Of a stretch of 10,220 bases of DNA, positions 1 to 5,707 are shown in pieces. The notes beneath the pieces were generated by a model, which was not told the origin of the DNA, did no database searches, and saw nothing but the letters and a program-made list of their open reading frames with translations. The position numbers and the translations under genes were made by a program. The DNA comes from Bryobacterales bacterium (GTDB lineage Bacteria > Acidobacteriota > Terriglobia > Bryobacterales > Bryobacteraceae). Location of the stretch: NCBI GenBank assembly GCA_003132905.1, contig PKZC01000387.1, forward strand, positions 37,733 through 47,952, read 5' to 3'. The stretch's first letter is position 1. Each line of letters opens with the position of its first letter.

Positions 1-1081
1 GCCAGGTTCGCGCACGCGATCAGAAGAACCAAGCCAACGGCTGCAGCCAGCATCAGCAAGATCGGCCGAACCGGGCCCGATCGCGTATCGGCGAGCGGAA
101 CGATGGTGGTGGTGATGCCTTCATCAATGGCGTGCTCGCGCGCCAAACGCGCAGAAATAGCGGCCAGCTCTGCGCGCGCCTGATCGTAAGAGACGCCCGG
201 CTTCAGGCGCGCCAAAGCTTCCCCGTCACGCACTCCACGAGCGGCTTCGGTCCAGTACTGGGGAAACGAATACGGAGTCCAGATCCGGATCGGGCCGCCG
301 GTTTGTTCCATCCAGGGTGGAATGACATCTGGCATCACTGCGACAATCTCGTAGGTCTCACTGTTAATGCGTATCGTCTGGCCTAGAATCCGCGGATCGG
401 AGTCAAACCGGCTGCGCCAGAGACTTTGGCTGATCGCGGCGACGAACTGCTTTCCGGGCTGGACTTCCTGTTCGGTGAACAGCCGTCCCATTACGGGCTG
501 ATCCCTAAGAGAGAGAAGTATTCGCCGGGCACTAGGCCGACAATCATTTCCTCGGGGCGGCTCGAGCCCCGGACGCCGCTGACATTCTTCCGCCAGCGTT
601 CGTCTACGACCATGCCTTCAAATCCGCCAGCCGCGCTGGCCATGTCGCGGGTGTCCATAGGCGAGGGAGCGCCAAGCGATCGTCCGCCTTGCATCGAAAC
701 GAGCCGTACCAGGCGATCAGGTGCGGCAAATGGCAACGGCCGCAGCAGTGCCGCATCCACCGCGCTGAAAATTGCCGTGTTGGCGCCGATTCCCAGCGCC
801 AACGTCAGAATTGCGACGACCGTGAACCCCGGCGCTTTGCGCATGATCCTCAAAGCGTATTTGAGATCCTGGATTAAGGACGCGAGCCAACCGTATCCCC
901 ACATGTCGCGTGTAGCCTCCTTGATCATTCCAATGTTGCCGAAGTCCCGCCTCGCTCCACGTTCCGCCTCATCCGGCGGCTGTCCGATTTCCGTTCTTTG
1001 TTTCGCCTCGATCGCCAGATGAGCCAGAATCTCTTCCTCTAGCTCCTGTTCCTGCGAGTTGCGACGGTGAAGGAATCGCAT
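1..1081 (-). pseudogene. ADOP-family MacB/FtsX permease, frameshifted, 3' end outside window
   Basis: This looks like an acidobacterial ADOP permease, a MacB/FtsX-like inner-membrane protein whose transported substrate is generally unknown. The ATG at 1081 opens a 196-residue frame. It has an acidic helical N-terminal region (about 1-65, with RRDFGN near 47-52), then a first membrane segment (about 85-110, containing [14 protein letters not shown]), then the start of the MacB periplasmic domain, ending at [11 protein letters not shown] and TAA (491-493). Reading continues in another minus frame from 494 with [10 protein letters not shown] and stays open to base 1, where LLMLAAAVGLVLLIACANLA is the expected second membrane segment. 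One base is therefore missing at the GGG run at 495-497. About 360 of roughly 800 family residues are visible. The stop and the next ATG overlap (TAATG), but the break lies inside a folded domain, so split function is unlikely. It may be a true pseudogene or an assembly error. Confidence 0.85.
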
Positions 1082-1084
1082 GCG

Positions 1085-1444
1085 TCACACCTCCTCGGCG
1101 GGCCGCATCACGCGCGCAATCGTTCTCACAACTTCTTCCCAGTCCGACTGTTTTCTCGAAAGTTGCCGCTTCCCGGCGGGAGTGAGGCGGTAGTACTTGG
1201 CGCGCCTGTTCGCTTCGGAAGGTTTCCATTCGGATGCAAGCAAACCTTCTTTTTCGAGGCGATGGAGGGCCGGATATAAGGAGCCGTGTTCGACCTGCAA
1301 GGCATCCCCGGACCTGGCCCGAAGGACTTGACCGATTCCGTGTCCGTGCTGCGGTCCCCACTGAAGAGTCCTAAGAATCAGCATGTCCAGAGTCCCCTGG
1401 ACGAGCTCGATGCGATTTCGATACGGCTCTCGCTTGGTGGTCAT
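1085..1444 (-). CDS. PadR-family transcriptional regulator of the ADOP permease
   Basis: This is a small winged-helix repressor of the PadR family, of the type that precedes ADOP permease genes in acidobacteria and presumably controls them. With the ATG at 1444 it has 119 residues. Visible features are the N-terminal helix LVQGTLDMLILRTL (14-27), HGHGI (33-37), the recognition-helix region GSLYPALHRLEKEGL (54-68), and the wing RAKYYRLTPAGKRQL (81-95). A C-terminal helix follows, which in this family serves dimerisation. Upstream in-frame starts at 1468 and 1486 would add 8 or 14 residues not typical of the family, so 1444 is preferred. No good Shine-Dalgarno precedes any of the three. A TAGAAT that could be a -10 box lies 14 bases before 1444, which would give a very short leader. 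The effector ligand is unknown. Confidence 0.88.
   Translation of the reverse strand: MTTKREPYRNRIELVQGTLDMLILRTLQWGPQHGHGIGQVLRARSGDALQVEHGSLYPALHRLEKEGLLASEWKPSEANRRAKYYRLTPAGKRQLSRKQSDWEEVVRTIARVMRPAEEV
1088..1096 (-). promoter_or_regulatory. Strong ribosome binding site for the ADOP permease
   Basis: On the minus strand GAGGAGGTG lies six bases before the ATG at 1081. It is formed by the last codons of the padR-like gene (Glu-Glu-Val) and sits directly before that gene's TGA. Regulator and permease are separated by only three bases, so the permease start is likely translationally coupled to the regulator. Confidence 0.75.
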
Positions 1445-1487
1445 ACGTTCTGGAAGATATTCTACCATAGAGCTTCTGCTAGACATG

Positions 1488-1502
1488 CGGGGCGAGGCCC
1501 CG
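1488..1502. promoter_or_regulatory. GC hairpin upstream of the PadR-type regulator
   Basis: CGGGGC, a GAG loop, then GCCCCG form a perfect 6-bp stem with a 3-base loop. It lies 44 bases before the preferred padR-type start and is not followed by a T run on either strand, so it does not look like an intrinsic terminator. It could be an operator half or an attenuating leader structure, or it could be chance. Confidence 0.3.
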
Positions 1503-1520
1503 TTGATCAGTTCTGATAAA
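1503..1520. promoter_or_regulatory. Imperfect palindrome, possible PadR operator
   Basis: The 18 bases contain ATCAG-TT-CTGAT as a perfect core, with outer T/A pairs extending it to TTG...AAA. It lies in the 128-base gap between the S15-type hydrolase and the regulator, where an autoregulatory PadR site would be expected. PadR dimers bind dyads of about this size. The assignment is positional inference only. Confidence 0.3.
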
Positions 1521-1572
1521 GGCTTTTACTGGAACGCCGTTTAGGGTAGTAGCCGACTAACCGGAACCGATT

Positions 1573-3240
1573 TCAAGACGGTTGTACCGAAAGCATTATT
1601 GCCGACGGATGCTTGGGACCATGCAGAATTTCTTGGTGAGCGATCACCATGGTATGCGCGTTACCTAGTAGTTCATCGCTCCCGGGATTGCGTGCATAAC
1701 GCGGGTGGGCTCCACTAGCGACGAACACGCGGATGCGATGTCCGCGGCGAAATCGATAGGCAGTTGGCCAAAACTCGACATGCACCTTGCGGGAACCGCC
1801 GTCAGTCATCGATCGCCCTGCCATTGCAAGCTCAGGACGCAATCGCGTATAACCATCGCAGACATTGGTGGAACGAGAGTTTGGCGTCACATCGCACAAG
1901 CAAAGATAAAGATCCGTATGCTCTGTATTTGAACGCAAAAATATTTCGCCGGCAATCGGCCCAATCACGTCCAGATCCGCCGTCAACGGTTCCGTGTTGA
2001 AGATCAATACATCCGATCGGCGCTCCAACTCAGCCATGTCCCCCGAACCGCTTCGACCTTGGAGGGTCGGCCCATGCAACGACGGCGTGGGCTGAGACGG
2101 ATCGTAATCGAACGTGCTTCCGTTCTCCAACGCCGGCGGCCCGGAGGCGAGAACGCCACCAGCGTCCAAGAAATACGTCTTAGGAACGCTGTTCGGAATG
2201 GGCCAGGATGGATACTCGCGCCACTCGTTCGCCCCCATCAAGAGGAGCCGAACAGGGGGCCGAGAGGCGTCGCCCGGCTTGCCTGACCCAATGCCGAATC
2301 GTTCCTGAAATAGAGCAATGCTCTGGCGAAGGGATTCCGCCATTCCAGGAAGCGCCGCATGCATCCAAGGACCGATGACGATACGAACATCCCGGCCAGC
2401 GCGTTGTGCAGTCATGAAATCTTTTAGCTGCCACGGCAGGAAGATGTCATGCCAGCCTGCCACCATCACGGTTGCGGGAATGGTCTCGGCCGCGTGGCCA
2501 TAATCGATTGCGTCCCACCAGGGGTCATTGGGTTCGGCGTGATCCATCCAGTCTTGCCACCAGGAAACCCCGTCGGCGGAAAGGACGCGATCGGCCTTTC
2601 GCAAAGGAATCGCCTCGATCGCTTGCGCGGTAAGGGTTCTCGTTTTTCGCGCGTTCATCAGAGCAGCTAGCGGACCCTTGCCACTCGTCCGAAGTACGCC
2701 CAGTATTGTGGCGGTCCACTCGATGCAGCTTAATAACGTAAATCCGCCAAAAGCGTAGGTTCGGTCTCGGAAGTTGGTCAGCGTCACGTGCAGACCCATG
2801 GCTTTCACTTTGGTCCTGACGCTCGAATTCGCGACAGCCCAGGCCGTATTGCCGAGGTAGCTGATGCCCCAGAGGGCGAGATCGCCGGAAAACCAGGGCT
2901 GCCGCTCGATCCATTTCACCGTGTCCTCGCCGTCGTTCTGCTCGTCGAAGAACGGCCGGAAAGTCCCTTGCGATCCATCCGTGCCACGGCAGCTTTGAAC
3001 AATCGCCTGCATCCCGCGCTCCGCGAATAACAAGGCGAAAACTTTGAATAAGGTCCCTCGTCCGTAGCAGCTTCGGATGAGCAAGGTTGGCTGCGCCGAA
3101 ACGCCGCGCGAGTAATAGCGGTCTGCCAATAATTCCGCTCCGTCGCGCATTGGTATTCGGAGCGGCTCGGTCGCAAGGTGGCGAGTAACCGGGGCTGGCA
3201 GTCGCCAAAGACGGCCAGCCAGGCGGCTAAAAAGGCTCAT
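1573..3240 (-). CDS. CocE/NonD-family (S15-type) alpha/beta hydrolase
   Basis: This is a serine hydrolase of the X-Pro dipeptidyl-peptidase S15/cocaine-esterase (CocE/NonD) group. Members hydrolyse esters, amides or prolyl peptides, and the substrate here cannot be read from sequence. It has 555 residues, a normal length. The triad is visible: the nucleophile Ser127 in GISYLG (125-130), Asp265 in AGWHD (261-265), and His294 in GPWMH (290-294). The early motif PMRDGAELLAD (30-40) and the C-terminal beta-jelly-roll region (from about 415, GEIFLRSNTEHTDLYL) are typical. There is no clear signal peptide, only a basic amphipathic N-terminus, so it is probably cytoplasmic. The ATG at 3240 is the first in-frame start after an upstream stop, with AGGA six bases before it. 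It is codirectional with the PadR/ADOP pair but 128 bases away, so it is probably a separate unit. Confidence 0.9.
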   Translation of the reverse strand: MSLFSRLAGRLWRLPAPVTRHLATEPLRIPMRDGAELLADRYYSRGVSAQPTLLIRSCYGRGTLFKVFALLFAERGMQAIVQSCRGTDGSQGTFRPFFDEQNDGEDTVKWIERQPWFSGDLALWGISYLGNTAWAVANSSVRTKVKAMGLHVTLTNFRDRTYAFGGFTLLSCIEWTATILGVLRTSGKGPLAALMNARKTRTLTAQAIEAIPLRKADRVLSADGVSWWQDWMDHAEPNDPWWDAIDYGHAAETIPATVMVAGWHDIFLPWQLKDFMTAQRAGRDVRIVIGPWMHAALPGMAESLRQSIALFQERFGIGSGKPGDASRPPVRLLLMGANEWREYPSWPIPNSVPKTYFLDAGGVLASGPPALENGSTFDYDPSQPTPSLHGPTLQGRSGSGDMAELERRSDVLIFNTEPLTADLDVIGPIAGEIFLRSNTEHTDLYLCLCDVTPNSRSTNVCDGYTRLRPELAMAGRSMTDGGSRKVHVEFWPTAYRFRRGHRIRVFVASGAHPRYARNPGSDELLGNAHTMVIAHQEILHGPKHPSAIMLSVQPS

Positions 3241-3246
3241 TGACCA

Positions 3247-3259
3247 TCCTATGTTAGGA
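3247..3259. promoter_or_regulatory. Palindrome TCCTA-TGT-TAGGA over the hydrolase ribosome binding site
   Basis: This perfect 5-bp inverted repeat with a 3-base centre lies just before the hydrolase ATG at 3240. On the minus strand its 3' arm supplies the AGGA that is the best Shine-Dalgarno match. A related TAGGAT recurs at 3281-3286. It could be a repressor site or a small hairpin that hides the ribosome binding site. A stem this short may also be chance. Confidence 0.3.
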
Positions 3260-3307
3260 CACTTTCAGAGCGGCGATTTCTAGGATAGAATGCCTATCGA
3301 CAGCGCC

Positions 3308-3694
3308 ATGAAGTGTGGAACCCTAACGCTTGCAAGTTTGATGCTCGCTTGGATCGCAAGGGCAAGACCTGCCTCCCGGAGTTCTGCTTCTATCCCGAGC
3401 CGAGAATCACGTCAAAGAGGAGCTCCAGCGCCTTGCCGGCATCACGTGCCTCGAGACCGTACAGCGCGAGGTGGGGAAGTCCAAAGGGCAGTCCCAAGAC
3501 AAGATGCATCCGCTCGATACCATTCGCTTGGAGGTTCTCACCAACGGTGACCAGGAGTTGTTCGCTTCTCCCGGCGATCGAAAGTTTTCCGAGCAACAAC
3601 CGCTGACTTACGCCGGCAGCGGGATGCTTGGCAACGGCCCTTCGGACCGTACCTCAAAAACATCCTGCTGAACGGGAACGCGCCAGTGCCCCTG
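3308..3694 (+). pseudogene. Relic of a secreted acidobacterial hypothetical protein, two frameshifts and truncated
   Basis: A single protein is recovered only by reading three segments in two frames. The ATG at 3308 begins a signal-peptide-like start, MKCGTLTLASLMLAW. Near 3350-3365 the reading passes to another frame: QGQDLPPGVLLLSRAEN, then HVKEELQRLAGITCLETVQRE, then DTIRLEVLTNGDQELFASPG and TYAGSGMLGNG (to about 3637). There it shifts again to PFGPYLKNILLNGNAPV (3638 to about 3694). The order (Cys-containing segment, DTIRLEV, ELFAWPG-like, GxGxxGNG, then a phenylalanine-rich helix) matches from memory a family of exported acidobacterial proteins of unknown function that are about 250-300 residues long. 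The expected C-terminal half is absent. The short frames at 3290-3550, 3313-3606 and 3471-3671 are pieces of this one relic. Confidence 0.6.
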
Positions 3695-3859
3695 GTCGCG
3701 CGTTACGGCCTCTTCCGAGACCTTCAGCACGGCAGCGGTCAAGCCGTGAAGTTCCCAGTAGTACCGATAGATATCAGGAGTGAGCGCGTGAAGCGCGGCC
3801 TCGTCGCCATCGGCCCAGGCGAGAAGAAGCTGAGTTGTTTCAGATACTTCCGGCTTCAC
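3608..3859 (-). pseudogene. Degenerate 5' fragment resembling an ECF-type RNA polymerase sigma factor
   Basis: From a GTG at 3859 the frame reads SETTQLLLAWADGDEAALHA then LTPDIYRYYWELHGL. This resembles the N-terminal signature of the ECF sigma-70 group (region 2 start, TxLLxxWxxGDxxALxxLxPxxYxELRRLA) common in acidobacteria and planctomycetes. After about residue 35 the similarity fades and the rest of the 83 codons looks unrelated. Full-length members have about 180-200 residues with regions 2 and 4, and both are missing here. The fragment lies tail to tail against the plus-strand relic, and the open frame runs on in antisense into it until 3608. It is most likely a decayed remnant. A chance resemblance cannot be excluded. 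Confidence 0.45.
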
Positions 3860-3873
3860 CAGCCTGTGAAGCC
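3852..3873. repeat. Perfect 8-bp inverted repeat with 6-base loop
   Basis: GGCTTCAC (3852-3859), six bases, then GTGAAGCC (3866-3873). It is followed on the plus strand by an A8 run (3883-3890), so no T tract follows it on either strand and it is not a standard terminator. It overlaps the GTG of the sigma-like fragment and lies about 30 bases before a TTGACG box ahead of the secreted protein gene. It could be an operator. Confidence 0.45.
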
Positions 3874-3882
3874 ATCATAACC

Positions 3883-3930
3883 AAAAAAAATTCCCAGCCC
3901 TTGACGCTTTTGAGGCGGATTTCCCGCAAT
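3883..3930 (+). promoter_or_regulatory. Possible promoter of the small secreted protein
   Basis: An A8 tract (3883-3890) that could act as an UP element precedes TTGACG (3901-3906), a near-consensus -35 box. No good -10 stands at the usual spacing: CGCAAT at 3925-3930 (18-base spacer) is a weak match, and TAGATT at 3932-3937 is too far. It is proposed from the -35, the A tract and position 45-90 bases upstream of the gene. Confidence 0.35.
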
Positions 3931-3974
3931 GTAGATTGGGCAAGGAATGCCTTCAAATTCAAAAGGAGAAGATC

Positions 3975-4556
3975 ATGAAAATTCGATTTGCAACCAGCCT
4001 CTGCGGCATCGCTCTCGCCTTGGCGGCAGGGCATTTGCAGGGTCAGGACCTCAGGCGCGTACACCTCAGCGGCTTGATTAACGACTACTCGCCCTCCAAC
4101 GTGCCGGGTGGCCCATATGAAATTCGCGGCCAATGGTCACTGGATATGAACAGATCCGGCACGGCCGATTTTACGGCGGACCTGAACATGGAAACCTCTG
4201 ATTACGGCGTCACCAGCCCCACTCAGGTGGATCCCACCAATCCCGGCACCCGCAGTCCCCACACTCACCACATCAGCATAACGAGCGCTGCAGTCAGCTA
4301 CGACACGTCCGTCTGTCCCGCGAATAGCCCCGCTACTACCGTCCCGGGTGTGGTGATCAGCTCAACTGCCACCACGTCGGCAAACGGAGGTCCGGCCCCC
4401 TTTGATTCCAAGGGCGCATCCTCACTCCAGGTTTGCATCACCGGAGGGTCTGAGGTCGAGTTTTCGAACCTAACTATGGTGTACACCGGGCCGGCCAGTG
4501 GGCATTTCGGTACGCAGCCGATCCATGGCGTCGTAAACCTCGTATCGACAAAGTAG
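3975..4556 (+). CDS. Small secreted protein of unknown function
   Basis: The function is not known. The start is the ATG at 3975, because AGGAG (3964-3968) lies six bases before it and the signal peptide begins there; an in-frame ATG-less extension to 3936 (GTA/TTG-like region) has no such support. It has 193 residues. MKIRFATSLCGIALALAAG (1-19) is a Sec signal peptide, with cleavage likely around residues 19-24, giving an exported mature protein of about 170 residues. The mature part is rich in Ser, Thr, Pro and Gly, as in an all-beta fold. Notable elements are LSGLINDYSP (31-40), GQWSLDMNRSGTADF (52-66), the His cluster HTHH (96-99), two cysteines (114 and 154) that could pair after export, and GHFGTQPIHGVV (176-187). 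Similar proteins with LSGxINDY, HTHH and HFGTQPIHG are, as recalled, scattered in acidobacteria as hypothetical proteins. It appears to be a single-gene unit. Confidence 0.82.
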   Translation: MKIRFATSLCGIALALAAGHLQGQDLRRVHLSGLINDYSPSNVPGGPYEIRGQWSLDMNRSGTADFTADLNMETSDYGVTSPTQVDPTNPGTRSPHTHHISITSAAVSYDTSVCPANSPATTVPGVVISSTATTSANGGPAPFDSKGASSLQVCITGGSEVEFSNLTMVYTGPASGHFGTQPIHGVVNLVSTK

Positions 4557-4587
4557 ACTTGATCGGCGCGAGAGCGGTTTTCGAAGG

Positions 4588-4653
4588 GGCCCTGCGCCAT
4601 CATGCCGGTACGCCGGTGCTAGTTAGAGGCGTTGTATCACGCGGCGCAGGGCC
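4588..4653 (+). terminator. Long-loop inverted repeat after the secreted protein gene, possible terminator
   Basis: GGCCCTGCGCC (4588-4598) and its exact complement GGCGCAGGGCC (4643-4653) form an 11-bp GC-rich stem, followed by TTTCT. The 44-base loop contains CCGG-TACG-CCGG, which could fold separately. It begins 31 bases after the stop at 4556, where a terminator is expected. The loop is longer than usual for an intrinsic terminator and the T tract is weak, so a structured 3' UTR or small RNA remains possible. Confidence 0.45.
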
Positions 4654-4657
4654 TTTC

Positions 4658-4684
4658 TCCGGCGGAACAACACCGCCTGCCGGA
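4658..4684. repeat. Small GC hairpin before yraN
   Basis: TCCGGCGG (4658-4665) can pair with CCGCCTGCCGGA (4673-4684), with one bulged T and a 7-base loop. It follows the larger inverted repeat at once. The rest of 4685-4756 shows no clear promoter or gene. Confidence 0.3.
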
Positions 4685-4756
4685 ACATGCCGATCCTGAA
4701 CGCAAAGTTTACCGGAGATCCTCGTATCGTTGAGCGCACTTTCTCGACGGGCGTCG

Positions 4757-5194
4757 ATGATGCTTTTCAAGCTCTACGAATTCGCCGACATTCTCCGCCA
4801 CCATGGCCGGAAAGGGCACATGACCGGCGATCACGCGCTGGGCGCGCGCGGAGAAGATATCGCTCAGCGCTTTTTACAGCGCGCCGGCTTCACAATCGTC
4901 GATCGCAATTACCGCATGTCATCAGGCGGGGGCGAAGTGGACCTGATCGGCTGGGAGGCCGGCATGCTGGTGTTCGTCGAGGTGAAGTCCAGGATGAGCG
5001 CCGAATATGGAGCACCGGACCGGGCCATCGGGCTACAGAAACAATCCAGTCTCATCCGCGCTGCCAGGGAATACGCGCGGCACGCCGAGGTCCTGTGGGA
5101 AACGGTTCGTTTCGATGTAGTGAACGTAGTGTTTGACGCGCCACCGGCGGTGACGCATTTTCGGGATGCCTTAAACTTGCGCGGCCGGCAGTAG
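4757..5194 (+). CDS. yraN: YraN-family (UPF0102) nuclease-like protein
   Basis: This belongs to the UPF0102/YraN family, small proteins with a restriction-endonuclease-like fold. Their role is not firmly established, and a link to DNA repair or Holliday-junction processing has been suggested. The core motifs are present: GARGEDIAQRFL, then AGFTIVDRNYR, then GEVDLIGWEAGMLVFVEVKSR, which carries the predicted metal-binding Glu/Asp/Glu-x-Lys set, and APDRAIG. From the ATG at 4757 the protein has 145 residues. ATG codons at 4757 and 4760 begin a MMLFKLYEF helix that I recall as shared by acidobacterial homologues. A TTG at 4730 has a GGAG 13 bases upstream and is an alternative. The gene stands alone on the plus strand, and its last 24 bases overlap the 3' end of the opposing hypothetical gene. 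Confidence 0.88.
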   Translation: MMLFKLYEFADILRHHGRKGHMTGDHALGARGEDIAQRFLQRAGFTIVDRNYRMSSGGGEVDLIGWEAGMLVFVEVKSRMSAEYGAPDRAIGLQKQSSLIRAAREYARHAEVLWETVRFDVVNVVFDAPPAVTHFRDALNLRGRQ

Positions 5195-5545
5195 GCGGGA
5201 ACCGGTCCAATAGCTGGGCGAGCTATTGAGGAGAAGGCGGGCGGCCCGTTCAGGCTTTGCGGTTTCGAACAAACAAGTGCGAGAATCTGCCCGACCTTCT
5301 ACGCGCACAACGGACGCGCTCTGGCTCACCCGGTAGGCCATTTTCGCGCCGTGGAGGGCTTGCAGGGAATCGAGCGGCCAATCGGAATCGGCCACCATGC
5401 GAATTCCCCCCTCGGCGGTGATGAGAATGGTCATATCCGTGGGAGTGTGGCCTGCTTGAACAGCGCTTTCGGCAGCGTCCATGATCTGCGCGGCGTTGTC
5501 TAGGAATCGGCTCACAGTTCCCTTATCGAAGCGTGGGGCCGGCAC
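5171..5545 (-). CDS. Small hypothetical protein, convergent with yraN
   Basis: I cannot assign a function. The frame gives 124 residues from a GTG at 5545. The body (about residues 35-110) contains DMTILITAEGGIRMVADSDW, then LDSLQALHGAKMAYRVSQ, then VVRVEGRADSRTCLFETAKP and RLLLNSSPSYW. It reads as a compact alpha/beta protein, and I recall similar GG(I/M)RM...SDW...LHGA...YRV...RVEGR...SRTC proteins in acidobacteria, which supports it being real. No signal peptide or membrane segment is seen. The start is uncertain because no Shine-Dalgarno precedes the GTG. The 3' end overlaps yraN by 24 bases in antisense. The upstream side is the heptamer-repeat element, so its promoter probably lies in or beside that element. 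Confidence 0.65.
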   Translation of the reverse strand: MPAPRFDKGTVSRFLDNAAQIMDAAESAVQAGHTPTDMTILITAEGGIRMVADSDWPLDSLQALHGAKMAYRVSQSASVVRVEGRADSRTCLFETAKPERAARLLLNSSPSYWTGSRLLPAAQV

Positions 5546-5580
5546 TTGAAACTATTTCGGGCCTTAGTACCCCGGAAGTA

Positions 5581-5696
5581 AGAAGACAGAAGTCAGAATT
5601 CAGAATTCAGAAGGCGGGGGGCAGTCAGGGGCAGGGAGGGGTGACGGAAGACTTCCTTCATTCTGAATTCTGAATTCTGTCTTCTGAATTCTGTCT
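5581..5696. repeat. Inverted pair of AGAATTC-type heptamer arrays
   Basis: The left arm (5581-5612) is four consecutive heptamers AGAAGAC, AGAAGTC, AGAATTC, AGAATTC plus AGAA. The right arm, read on the minus strand from 5692 to 5661, is AGAATTC, AGAAGAC, AGAATTC, AGAATTC plus AGAA, with a further AGAC outside (5693-5696). The 32-base arms match at 29 positions and the inner 19 (5594-5612 and 5661-5679) are perfect. The 48-base centre is G-rich. GAATTC occurs five times. The element fills the spacer between two divergent genes. As recalled, similar GAATTC heptad tracts are dispersed in acidobacterial genomes. Peptides from it in spurious frames show repeating FRIQN motifs. Confidence 0.85.
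5616..5641 (+). other. Putative G-quadruplex motif in the loop of the inverted repeat
   Basis: The plus strand has G6 (5616-5621), CAGTCA, G4 (5628-5631), CA, G3 (5634-5636), A, G4 (5638-5641). This meets the usual four-tract rule with loops of 6, 2 and 1 bases. It lies 67 bases before the ArsA/Get3-like start on the coding strand, between the two heptamer arms. Folding in the cell is not shown by sequence alone. Confidence 0.6.
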
Positions 5697-5707
5697 ACTA
5701 TGGAGTC

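Noticed and set aside
426..1022. A 198-codon plus-strand open frame
   Set aside because: It is antisense to the ADOP permease, whose membrane and periplasmic motifs are plain on the minus strand.
3852..3890. Intrinsic terminator
   Set aside because: The 8-bp hairpin is followed by A8 on the plus strand and precedes, rather than follows, the T8 on the minus strand.
3840..4133. A 97-codon minus-strand open frame
   Set aside because: It is antisense to the signal peptide and start of the secreted protein gene, which has a good ribosome binding site on the plus strand.
4687..5136. A 149-codon plus-strand open frame overlapping yraN
   Set aside because: Arg-rich out-of-frame translation of yraN; the yraN frame carries all the family motifs.
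5581..5696. CRISPR array
   Set aside because: Units are seven bases, contiguous and arranged as an inverted pair, with no spacers and no cas genes.
5581..5696. Insertion-sequence ends or MITE
   Set aside because: No flanking target-site duplication was recognised and no transposase is present. The arms are simple heptamer repeats, so a mobile origin is not supported.
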